Shown here piece after piece: positions 1 through 6,047 of a stretch of DNA of 7,814 bases (position 1 is the stretch's first letter; each line of letters starts with the position of its first letter). The stretch is from JBBRYB01 sp038238115 (GTDB lineage Bacteria > Actinomycetota > Actinomycetes > Propionibacteriales > Nocardioidaceae): the NCBI GenBank assembly GCA_038238115.1, contig JBBRYB010000118.1, forward strand, positions 1 through 7,814, in the 5' to 3' direction. The position numbers were made by a program, and so were the translations under genes. The notes beneath the pieces were generated by a model. It was given only the letters and a program-made list of their open reading frames with translations, searched no databases and was not told the origin of the DNA.

Positions 1-612
1 GACGACGTCATTTCAGCCGACGACGCCGAGGCTGTGATCAGCAGGGCCGAAAGCGACCGACTAGGAGCCCTCGCGCCGGTACTACTCGCGCTAGGCCTGA
101 GGAGAGGAGAAGCGCTCGCGCTGCGCTGGACCGACGTCGCGCTCGACGACCGTGAGCCAACCGTCTCGGTCACGGTCACACTGTCACGGATCACCGGTCA
201 CGGACTCGTGGTTGGGCCGACCAAGACCGTGGGAAGCGAAGGCACCATCCCACTCATCGAGCCCGCCCTGTCTGCACTCCGCACCCATCGAACGCGTCAG
301 GCCGCCGAACGACTCAGCGCACAAGTGTGGGTCGACGAGACCATCGTGTTCGCAACTCCCATTGGGACCTGGACAGACCCCCGCAACGCACTCCGCTACT
401 GGCACGCCTGGACCCAAGCCGCAGGGCTCGGTAGGCGACGAATGCACGCCTCCAGACATACCTGCGCCACAGTCATGCTCGCCAACGGCGTGCCGCTCGA
501 GGTGATCTCCGCGGTACTGCGCCACTCGTCCATACGCATCACCGCCGACACCTATGCGCGAGTGGCCGCAGACGCGAAAAGGAGCGCACTCAGCCACCGC
601 CCCTCAAGATGA
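1..612 (+). CDS. Tyrosine recombinase integrase, C-terminal part (5' end outside window)
   Basis: This is the catalytic domain of a site-specific tyrosine recombinase (phage/ICE integrase type), which cuts and rejoins DNA at attachment sites. The frame is open from base 1 and aligns with residues 177-379 of the complete integrase at 6509-7648, with about 8 differences in 203 residues and no indel. All expected catalytic residues are present: the Arg in GLRRGE, the beta-hairpin Lys in VGPTKT, the His and Arg in HASRH, the second His in LRHSS, and the nucleophile Tyr in TADTYARV. The first in-frame ATG, at 34, is internal to the domain and is not a real start. The N-terminal arm-binding and core-binding domains would lie left of the window, so it cannot be said whether this copy is whole. 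It points inward, toward its twin at the other end. The substitutions are mostly outside the catalytic motifs, so the domain may still be functional. Confidence 0.9.
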   Translation, partial: DDVISADDAEAVISRAESDRLGALAPVLLALGLRRGEALALRWTDVALDDREPTVSVTVTLSRITGHGLVVGPTKTVGSEGTIPLIEPALSALRTHRTRQAAERLSAQVWVDETIVFATPIGTWTDPRNALRYWHAWTQAAGLGRRRMHASRHTCATVMLANGVPLEVISAVLRHSSIRITADTYARVAADAKRSALSHRPSR

Positions 613-643
613 GCGCATCCCTGCCTGGTCGAGACCCTGGGAA
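1..643 (+). repeat. Left arm of a long inverted repeat (integrase copy)
   Basis: Bases 1-612 are the reverse complement of 7120-6509, position for position, with scattered substitutions. Similarity continues past the stop codon: GCGCATCCCTGCCTGGT here against GCGCGTCCCTGCCTGGT on the other strand. It fades near GGGAA at about 639-643, after a one-base indel. The left limit is unknown because the repeat runs off the window. The arms are separated by about 5.8 kb of unrelated sequence. Confidence 0.92.
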
Positions 644-644
644 A

Positions 645-692
645 GCATGGGTCATGACCCACAGGTCGCAAATTCAAACTCTGCCCCCTACC
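645..692 (+). other. Degenerate 3' half of a tRNA-Met (initiator-like), possible old attachment site
   Basis: The stretch resembles the 3' half of an actinobacterial initiator tRNA-Met as I remember it. An anticodon stem-loop with three G:C pairs and a CAT anticodon (TGGGTCATGACCCA, a perfect 14-base palindrome at 648-661) is followed by AGGTCGCA, a T-loop-like TTCAAA, CTGCCCCC and CTACC. Compared with a normal tRNA, one base seems to be missing from the anticodon loop and the T-stem has mismatches. No 5' half precedes it; the integrase repeat arm ends at its left border. A tRNA 3' half next to an integrase is the classic form of an attachment site. Chance similarity or a tRNA pseudogene are the alternatives. 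Confidence 0.5.
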
Positions 693-966
693 CGTAAAGA
701 TTCAGGTCAAAGGCCCTTTCGCTGGAACGGCGAGGGCCTCTGGCGTTCTTGTCGGCAATCTGTCGACACCACCGGAGCCCCGGAGGTGGTCGCTCCCTCG
801 AGAGCCAGTCGGTCCGGGAGCTGGTGAGGGTTGCGGTGAGACGTCTGGTGATGGTGCTGGTGAGTGCGCGGTCCCGGCCGAATACGCAGCGAGAACAACC
901 GGCGGGTCCTGTTCAGCTCGCACTCCGGGTTCGACCCGTTCTACTGCCGGCCCGCCATCGGCGGCG
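693..966. other. Non-coding stretch with two stem-loops, no gene recognised
   Basis: No reading frame here resembles a known protein. Two inverted repeats stand out. At 712-738, GGCCCT pairs with AGGGCC and, inside it, CGC (720-722) with GCG (730-732), leaving a 7-base loop and a small TT bulge. At 768-790, ACCACC pairs with GGTGGT. Neither has a run of T after it, so they are not clear intrinsic terminators, although either could end transcription from the left integrase. A short frame at 864-1007 (GTG start) is open but unrecognised. Confidence 0.5.
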
Positions 967-1395
967 CTTATGGGTTCGAGCTACTCCCCGGCTCATCCAT
1001 TGCTTGAGTTCGGGCGTCAGTCATTACTGCAGCACGGTTGGACGGTGCAACAAGTCTGGTGGGACCAGCCGCGTGACATGCAGAACCGGCAGGACACGGC
1101 GGAGTGGGTGTGCCAGCAGGCCGATGCCGCGCTGGACGCCGAATCGGAAGCCGACCGGTTGCTTGTTCTCGCCAAGTCGCTCGGCACCCTCGCTTCCCCG
1201 GTTGTGGCAGAGCGTGGCTTCGACGCAATCTCGATGACGCCGCTCTCTTTCGATGGGCGACAGCATTGAAGCGATCCGTACCAATGCTGTCGCGGGCGCG
1301 CGCCAACTGCTCGTCGGTGGACTGTGCGATCCGCAATGGGACCCGAACCGCGCCAATGAGCTGGCGACGCAGGAGGTCGGCATTGAAGTACGCGG
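967..1395 (+). pseudogene. Alpha/beta-hydrolase family relic, frameshifted and truncated at both ends
   Basis: Two adjacent frames together read like a small actinobacterial alpha/beta hydrolase. The first (970-1269) carries GSSYSPAHPLLEFGRQ, then GWTVQQVWWDQP, then the nucleophile elbow AKSLGT, with Ser about residue 70 from the ATG, and ISMTPL. It stops at 1267-1269. The second frame takes over at about 1253 with IEAIRTNAVAGARQLLVGG, followed by CDPQWD, where the acid Asp of the triad is expected in this fold. One inserted base (or two deleted) near 1250 explains the break. The usual final His segment is missing: similarity ends near 1390, at the junction with the next relic. The reconstructed product is about 140 residues against roughly 180-200 for intact members. 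The substrate is unknown. The gene is probably dead. Confidence 0.6.
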
Positions 1396-1475
1396 GGCGT
1401 GTTCGCCGCCGGCGATGTCACCGGTCCGACTGCTGTTCACGCCCGCCGCCGACGAGATGGGACAGATCTCTGCCG
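1387..1475 (+). pseudogene. Relic of the C-terminal part of a FAD disulfide reductase (MerA/lipoamide-dehydrogenase-like)
   Basis: In one frame, just after a TGA at 1384-1386, the sequence encodes TRGVFAAGDVTGP. This matches the second FAD-binding signature of pyridine-nucleotide-disulfide oxidoreductases (G-[VI]-[FY]-A-x-G-D-V). About 15 bases on, the neighbouring frame encodes FTPAADEMGQIS, which resembles the segment that normally follows it (F-T-x-x-A-x-x-x-G-x-I-A). A frameshift between the two at about 1430-1437 would join them. The rest of the gene is absent. The fragment is too short to tell mercuric reductase from lipoamide dehydrogenase or thioredoxin reductase relatives. It abuts the hydrolase relic, so the region is a patchwork of broken genes. 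Confidence 0.4.
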
Positions 1476-1496
1476 CTGCGCCATCTGACGACAAGG

Positions 1497-2534
1497 TCAC
1501 AGGGCCGCGATGATCCGCTCGGCGCAGCGGCGCGCGTCGCCTCTGGCCCCGTGGATGATCGAGCTCGAGAGTGTCTCCTGCCAGGCCAGCCCCATCCAGT
1601 GCAGCCCGGTCACAGGGGACGCGCCGCGGTCGTGCACGGGGTTGCCCCCGGCGTCGAGGCTTCCCGGCACCCGCAGCCAGTCGTACGTCGCGTGGAAGCC
1701 GGTGCACCACACGACCGCCGGCGCGGGGACGGTGCTTCCGTCGGCGAGTGTCAGGGTGCGGCCGGCCGCACCGACCACGCGGGACGTGCGCAGCACCAGC
1801 TCGCCGCGGCGCAGCGGGCGCCGCAGCTCACGACCGAAGATCGGGTCTCCGCGACGGCGGACGTGCCGGACGACGCGCCCCTCGACGTCGGCGTCGAGGA
1901 TCCCGAGCCACGACATCCACCGGTAGCTGCTGAGGCCGAGCACCCGCGCCGGGACGAACCACGGCTCGCGCGGCGCCACCAGCGTGACCCGGTGCGATGC
2001 CCTCAGCTCGAGGGCGATCTCGGCAGCGGAGTTGCCGCCGCCGACGATGGTCACCTCGTCGGTCGGGATGTCGGCCGGCCCCCGGTAGGCGTACGAGTGC
2101 CGCTGCGGCACGGCCGGGTCGAGGTCACCGGCGGCGGCCGGGATCACCGGGTCGTGGAACGGGCCGGTCGCCACGACGACGTGCCGCGTGGTCAGCCGGC
2201 CGGCCGAGGTCGTCACGGCGAACCCGGGCGTCACGTCCTGCACCCGGACGCCGGTGTGGACGGGGAGCTGAAAGTGGTCCGCATAGTTCTGGAGGTAGGC
2301 CGCCATCTCGAGACGGTCCGGGCAGGGCGTCGACCCGGCCCGGAAGGGCAGGCCGGGTAGGGCGCTGAACGCACGCGGCGTGAACAGGCGCAGGCTCTGC
2401 CACCGCCGTCGCCAGGCCTCGCCCAGCTCGGGCGCGGCGTCGACGACCGCGACCCGCAGGTCGGGGGCGAGCCGGCGCAGCCAGTAGCCGGTGGCCAGCC
2501 CGGCCTGACCTGCGCCGACGACCAAGACGTCCAA
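1497..2534 (-). CDS. Flavin-containing monooxygenase-like FAD/NAD(P)H oxidoreductase
   Basis: The predicted 345-residue soluble flavoprotein uses NAD(P)H to reduce FAD, probably for oxygenation of a small substrate. From the chosen start, VVGAGQAGL (residues 5-13) is the N-terminal FAD-binding GxGxxG motif and VATGPF (122-127) the second FAD contact. TIVGGGNSAAE (162-172) is the NAD(P)H-binding GxGxxG-type motif, and VVWCTGF (274-280) is the late ATG-like motif. The C-terminus (GLHWMGLAWQETLSSS) matches the end typical of the FMO/CzcO/ArsO-like group. The start is a TTG at 2534, four bases after GAGGG, giving a normal N-terminal beta strand right before GAGQAG; no ATG or GTG fits better. It is the third gene of a minus-strand operon, 20 bases after the membrane-protein stop. 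Family assignment is firm, substrate unknown. Its relatives include arsenic-island flavoproteins, but no other ars gene is here. Confidence 0.85.
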   Translation of the reverse strand: MDVLVVGAGQAGLATGYWLRRLAPDLRVAVVDAAPELGEAWRRRWQSLRLFTPRAFSALPGLPFRAGSTPCPDRLEMAAYLQNYADHFQLPVHTGVRVQDVTPGFAVTTSAGRLTTRHVVVATGPFHDPVIPAAAGDLDPAVPQRHSYAYRGPADIPTDEVTIVGGGNSAAEIALELRASHRVTLVAPREPWFVPARVLGLSSYRWMSWLGILDADVEGRVVRHVRRRGDPIFGRELRRPLRRGELVLRTSRVVGAAGRTLTLADGSTVPAPAVVWCTGFHATYDWLRVPGSLDAGGNPVHDRGASPVTGLHWMGLAWQETLSSSIIHGARGDARRCAERIIAAL

Positions 2535-2554
2535 CGGGCCCTCGAACGGCGCGT

Positions 2555-3085
2555 TCAGGAGGTCGCGGCCCGGGTCACGGCGGGGCGGAGCTCCCAGAGG
2601 CCGCCGAGCACCAAGAACACGCCCCACGGCCAGCCCTTCACGAAGATGCCACCGGCCTGCGCCTCCAGCAGCTCGAGCCCGCCGATCAGGAAGATGATCA
2701 CCGCGATCGCCAGTGCGTTGCAAGGAATCCCGAAGCGCGGCAGCTGCGTCGCGAGGATCGCGCCGATCCCGATCGCCAGGATCGTGGTGGCGGTGAAGTC
2801 GGCACGGATGGTTCCGCTGAGCACGGTCGTGGTGGCGACACCCCAGGCCGTGACCATCAGGCCGGGAACCCACAGGCCGCCGCTGCGTCCGCCCGCGATC
2901 GAGCTGACGAGGTAGGTCAGTCCGATGATGAGCGGCATCCAGTACAGCATCTTCGGACCGACCGGCTCGACGACGAGAATCACGATCAGGCCGCCGAGCA
3001 GCAGCAGCACTCCACGCGCGACGGCCTGCAGGGTCGACGGGTGAGGCGGTTTCGCGGACACGCACGCGGTGGTGGTGGTGCTCAT
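2555..3085 (-). CDS. Small multi-pass membrane protein of unknown function
   Basis: I do not recognise this 176-residue protein. After a Thr-rich N-terminus (about residues 1-20) it is very hydrophobic, with about six likely membrane spans near residues 22-40, 46-64, 70-90, 97-114, 121-141 and 150-167, and short loops containing PVGPK, RFGIPCN and VKGWPWG. There is no signal peptidase site and no obvious catalytic motif. The ATG at 3085 is preceded by AGAAGGG about nine bases upstream, a good ribosome binding site, and overlaps the stop of the radical SAM gene by one base (TGATG), which suggests coupled translation. Lying between a radical SAM enzyme and a flavoprotein, it may anchor them, carry their product, or be the membrane setting of their substrate; this is inference. 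Codon use fits its neighbours. Confidence 0.8.
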   Translation of the reverse strand: MSTTTTACVSAKPPHPSTLQAVARGVLLLLGGLIVILVVEPVGPKMLYWMPLIIGLTYLVSSIAGGRSGGLWVPGLMVTAWGVATTTVLSGTIRADFTATTILAIGIGAILATQLPRFGIPCNALAIAVIIFLIGGLELLEAQAGGIFVKGWPWGVFLVLGGLWELRPAVTRAATS

Positions 3086-4539
3086 CAGGAAACCCTTCTT
3101 CTGGCCGGACGGCGGTCGCGTTCGACCAGAGGCAGCAAGGTACGCAGGGCCGCGTTCTCGCCTGGGTCCAGGACGCTGTGCTGGGCGCACGCCGGGACCA
3201 GGGTGCCGTCTTCGGGGTGCGCCATGGCGTAGTGGCAGGCCTCCAACCGTTCCTGCACCGAGCGCAGGTGCGGGTCGTCGGCAACGACGCCCTGCTGCAT
3301 CAGCTCCCAGGCGGGCGCGACGTCAGCGGCGTCGATGAACTGGTGCATGACCAGGGTGACCGGTCGGACCCGGTGGTGCAGCAGCGTCCCGATCCCCACC
3401 CGTCGCACCGCTCGGACGAGCCAGCCGAGCGAGCCGGAGACGATCGTCGGGTGCCGCAGGCACGCGCGCAGGAGCTGGGCCGCGAGCTGCCCGGGCGGCG
3501 TACCGGTGAACGGGGTGGCGCCGAGATGGGCGAAGAACCGATCGCGGACCTGGAGGTCGCGGGGGTCGTCGCCGTCGAGCAGCGGGTGCCAGCGCTCGCC
3601 GATGAACGCGCCGTAGGCGGTGCGGTTGCAGCGGACGTCGCCGTGTTCAAGAACCCGGTAGTCGATGCGCGTGCCGGCCCCCGCCTCGATCTGCGCCCAC
3701 ACGTCGTCGCCCGTGGTGTTGCGGTAGTCGCCGTGCCAGCGGCGGTCGTCGCCGACGAAGGCGGCCGGCTGGAACGACAGCATCCCGAAGCCCATCCGGC
3801 CCGCGGAGCGCACGACGCCGGCGACCTGGTCGAGGTTGGCCGGGGTGACAGTCATGTTGTGCGCGGCGAAGGTACGGACCCCGTGCTCACGACGCAGCCG
3901 CCGTAGCTGTTCGACGAATCGCTGCCGGTACGGATCGAGGGAGGCCTCATCCGGCGGGCGCACGAGGCCGCGCCGGCCGTACATGAACATGTCGAAGTGG
4001 GCTGCGAACGAGACCCGGCGCAGCCGTGGCCGACCGTCCGGGCCCAGGACGAGGGCGTCGAGATAGTCGTCGTCGATGTCACCGTGGGTGAAGCTCATCG
4101 GCTCGCGACCGTGGGCCCGCATGATCCTCAAGGCCTCGGCGTGGTCGTCGGGGTCGAGCAGGCTCACCTCGCCACCGATCAGCTGCGCGTGCGCGCGTGG
4201 TCCCCGCCGACGACGCAGCAGAGCCATCTGCGCCGTGACACCTGCAAGGGTGTGCAGACCGTCGACGCGGACCTGGTTCGCGTCGCGCGAGTGATAGCAG
4301 GGCGTGCAGGCGAGGTTGCAGCGTGGGAAGATCCCGTGCGTCCCCTCGCAGCCCACCCCGTGCCGGCCAAGCACCTGACCGGGAGTACGTGCAATCGCCG
4401 GCAGCCCGGCCCACCGCTCGGCGAGCGCCGCCGTGAAACCCGGGTCGACCGGGCGGGTCCGCCGCTCGGCAGCGCGGACGGCCGCCCACCACCGGCGACT
4501 GACTTGTCGGATCCTGAGCAGCTGTTGCCAGGGTTTCAC
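3085..4539 (-). CDS. Radical SAM enzyme, uncharacterised family
   Basis: A predicted 484-residue radical SAM protein. These enzymes hold a [4Fe-4S] cluster and cleave S-adenosylmethionine to start radical chemistry. The cluster motif is CNLACTPC, with Cys74, Cys78 and Cys81 (CX3CX2C), followed by a Tyr-His. QLIGGEVSLL (119-128) is the GGE motif that contacts the SAM amino group. Other notable points are THGDIDDDY (151-159), AHFDMFMYGRRG (180-191), AHNMTVTP (226-233) and SFQPAAF (255-261). Extra cysteines at 64, 304, 360, 435 and 451 could bind a second cluster; Cys435 and Cys451 sit in CHYAM...VPAC near the end, a layout seen in related families. The GTG at 4539 is the best start, although it lacks a clear ribosome binding site; another GTG lies upstream at about 4581. 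It is first in a three-gene operon and divergent from the DUF427 gene. The reaction is unknown. Confidence 0.85.
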   Translation of the reverse strand: MKPWQQLLRIRQVSRRWWAAVRAAERRTRPVDPGFTAALAERWAGLPAIARTPGQVLGRHGVGCEGTHGIFPRCNLACTPCYHSRDANQVRVDGLHTLAGVTAQMALLRRRRGPRAHAQLIGGEVSLLDPDDHAEALRIMRAHGREPMSFTHGDIDDDYLDALVLGPDGRPRLRRVSFAAHFDMFMYGRRGLVRPPDEASLDPYRQRFVEQLRRLRREHGVRTFAAHNMTVTPANLDQVAGVVRSAGRMGFGMLSFQPAAFVGDDRRWHGDYRNTTGDDVWAQIEAGAGTRIDYRVLEHGDVRCNRTAYGAFIGERWHPLLDGDDPRDLQVRDRFFAHLGATPFTGTPPGQLAAQLLRACLRHPTIVSGSLGWLVRAVRRVGIGTLLHHRVRPVTLVMHQFIDAADVAPAWELMQQGVVADDPHLRSVQERLEACHYAMAHPEDGTLVPACAQHSVLDPGENAALRTLLPLVERDRRPARRRVS

Positions 4540-4592
4540 GGTGAGGGAACCCGCCCGGGACGCCCAATCATTCCAGCCCACCCATCGTCGTT

Positions 4593-4629
4593 TAGAGATC
4601 GCTCGCGGGCCCAACGTGGATGCGCGAGC
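4593..4629 (+). promoter_or_regulatory. Divergent intergenic region with operator-like dyad and possible -10 box
   Basis: Between the radical SAM and DUF427 genes (gap 4540-4641), GCTCGCG at 4601-4607 is repeated as its exact reverse complement CGCGAGC at 4623-4629. The half-sites are 22 bases apart, about two helical turns, as for a dimeric repressor. TAGAGAT at 4593-4599 could be a -10 box for the rightward gene, placing its transcription start on the first half-site; no convincing -35 box is seen. No regulator gene lies in the window. The dyad may control either or both directions. Confidence 0.4.
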
Positions 4630-4641
4630 AACAATGGCGAC

Positions 4642-5451
4642 ATGTCCCTGACCCTTGGCCGACACCGGCCGCTGTCCAGCACCGGACCGGCCACCGTGAA
4701 CTACGAGATCGGCGGGCCGCGGCACCGGCTGTTCTTCGACCCGTTCCCGCGCCGCATCCGCGCTTTCCTCGGCGACGAGCTGGTGCTGGACTCCGTGCGG
4801 GCGATGCTGCTGCACGAGAGCAACCTGATGGTGGTGCTCTATGTGCCGCGCGGCGATGTCCTCTCGAGGCTGAGCCCGAACGAGCACACGACGCACTGCC
4901 CGTTCAAGGGCGACGCCTCGTACTGGGACGTCGAGGCTGGTGGCAAGACGGCTTCGAACGCCGCTTGGAGCTACCTCGAACCGCTGCCTGAGGCCTCCTG
5001 GCTGGCAGGCTACGTCGCCTTCTACTGGGACGCGATGGATGCCTGGTTCGACGAGGACGAGGAGACCGGTGCGCACCCGCGCGACCCCTACACGCGCATC
5101 GACATACGTCGCACCTCACGGCCCGTCCAGGTCAGCGTGCGCGGCGAGGTGGTCGCCGAGACCCGGAGGGCGCTGGTGCTCTCCGAGGGGCACCTCCCGA
5201 ACCGCTTCTACGTGCCCCGGGCAGATGTTCCGCAGCAGTTGCTGGAGGTCTCCCCGACCCACAGCTACTGCCCATACAAGGGGGAGGCGTCCTACCTCCA
5301 CGTCGCGGGAGTGCGAGACGGCGCGTGGCACTACCGGGCCCCCTACGACGGGGTGAGGCTGATCCGTGGCCACCTCGCCTTCCACGGTGAGGGTCTCGAG
5401 GTTCGGGTGGCTGGTGAACTGATCGAGACGGGCATGCCACCGCGCTCTTGA
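4642..5451 (+). CDS. Protein with two tandem DUF427 domains
   Basis: A predicted 269-residue cytosolic protein with two copies of the DUF427 (NTP_transf_9) beta-rich domain, at about residues 37-136 and 158-255. Each repeats the same pattern: a strand ending in a short acidic turn (AFLGDELVLDS and VSVRGEVVAET), LYVPRGDV or FYVPRADV, then HCPFKGDASYWDV or YCPYKGEASYLHV, and a closing GYVAFYW or GHLAFHG. The C-P-[FY]-K-G-[DE]-A-S-Y core is the family hallmark. The function of DUF427 is not established, and the proteins are common in actinobacteria. The start is the first in-frame ATG; no Shine-Dalgarno sequence precedes it, so the message may be leaderless or nearly so. It diverges from the radical SAM operon and converges with the peroxiredoxin-like gene, whose stop lies 71 bases past its own. 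No clear terminator hairpin is seen in that 71-base gap. Confidence 0.9.
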   Translation: MSLTLGRHRPLSSTGPATVNYEIGGPRHRLFFDPFPRRIRAFLGDELVLDSVRAMLLHESNLMVVLYVPRGDVLSRLSPNEHTTHCPFKGDASYWDVEAGGKTASNAAWSYLEPLPEASWLAGYVAFYWDAMDAWFDEDEETGAHPRDPYTRIDIRRTSRPVQVSVRGEVVAETRRALVLSEGHLPNRFYVPRADVPQQLLEVSPTHSYCPYKGEASYLHVAGVRDGAWHYRAPYDGVRLIRGHLAFHGEGLEVRVAGELIETGMPPRS

Positions 5452-5522
5452 GCGCACTGCCGAACGGTCGCGGCGCGCACGCTGAGGTCATCCCGGCATC
5501 CCCGTGATCGCGGCGTCTGGGC

Positions 5523-6047
5523 TCAGGCAGCGCCCCGGGCCGGGTAGTCCCGCTGCTGCGCGAACTGCAGCCCGGCGAGCACGTCGTCCAGGGCCGGGCG
5601 TCCGAACGGCATCGAGGACACGCTGCTCCAGTACACGGTCCCGTCAGCGTCGAGGGCGAACACGCCGGGCTCGTTGAACACCGGCGCCTCGCCGTCCTTG
5701 ATCGCGGTGGAGACGAACAGGCCCCACTCGCGCGCGGACGCCTCGCTGAGGCCATGGGCCACCGGCAGGCCGCCCAGGTGCCACTCCTGAACCACCTGGG
5801 CGCTGCGCTCGGGCGTCTCCATGCTGACCGCGAGAATTCGGCCCACGCCGGCCTCGCGCAGGTCACCGAGACGGCGATCAAGCTCGCCGACCTGCTTGCG
5901 GCACACGGGACAGTGCAGCCCGCGGAAGAACACCACCAGCGAGAACCGTCCATCGGCACCCGTGCCCAGCGCCAAGTCTTCGGTAGTCCCGCCGCCGGTC
6001 AGCGGCAGCGACAGAGCTGGTGCGGTCTGCGTCGGTATCAGTGTCAT
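5523..6047 (-). CDS. Peroxiredoxin-like (AhpC/TSA family) thiol protein
   Basis: A predicted 174-residue thioredoxin-fold protein that likely reduces peroxides or acts as a thiol oxidoreductase in the cytosol. After the opening strands, VVFFRGLHCPVCRKQ (residues 38-52) carries the active CxxC, Cys46 and Cys49, at the start of the first long helix. ILAVSMETPE (71-80) and GVFALDADGTVYW (128-140) are the following beta strands of the fold. The 'FFRG-x-x-C-P-x-C' form marks the peroxiredoxin-like branch rather than classical two-Cys AhpC. There is no signal peptide. The ATG at 6047 is the first Met before the fold; upstream there is only a weak ribosome binding site. A small dyad, CCGAG-AGTCG-CTCGG at 6083-6097, lies about 36 bases upstream and might be regulatory. 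Next to a radical enzyme and a flavoprotein it could offer oxidative protection, which is inference. Confidence 0.88.
   Translation of the reverse strand: MTLIPTQTAPALSLPLTGGGTTEDLALGTGADGRFSLVVFFRGLHCPVCRKQVGELDRRLGDLREAGVGRILAVSMETPERSAQVVQEWHLGGLPVAHGLSEASAREWGLFVSTAIKDGEAPVFNEPGVFALDADGTVYWSSVSSMPFGRPALDDVLAGLQFAQQRDYPARGAA

Noticed and set aside
1104..2360. Long plus-strand open frame antisense to the flavoprotein
   Set aside because: Its translation is low-complexity Arg/Gly/Pro-rich and mirrors the flavoprotein codons, while the minus strand has clear FAD and NAD(P)H motifs.
1387..2534. A mercury or arsenic resistance island
   Set aside because: The only hints are a short MerA-like FAD motif in a relic and a flavoprotein distantly like ArsO. 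No merR/arsR regulator, transporter or arsenate reductase is visible.
2535..3284. The flavoprotein frame stays open for 750 bases upstream of its TTG start
   Set aside because: It overlaps the membrane-protein gene and the end of the radical SAM gene, contains no ATG before the FAD motif, and reads as Arg/Asp-rich nonsense typical of GC-rich shadow frames.
3997..4641. Upstream extension of the DUF427 frame
   Set aside because: It lies antisense to the radical SAM coding region and has no domain similarity; the DUF427 fold begins after the ATG at 4642.
4540..5076. Upstream extension of the radical SAM frame beyond the GTG
   Set aside because: It runs across the divergent gap and antisense to the DUF427 gene, whose coding evidence is stronger.
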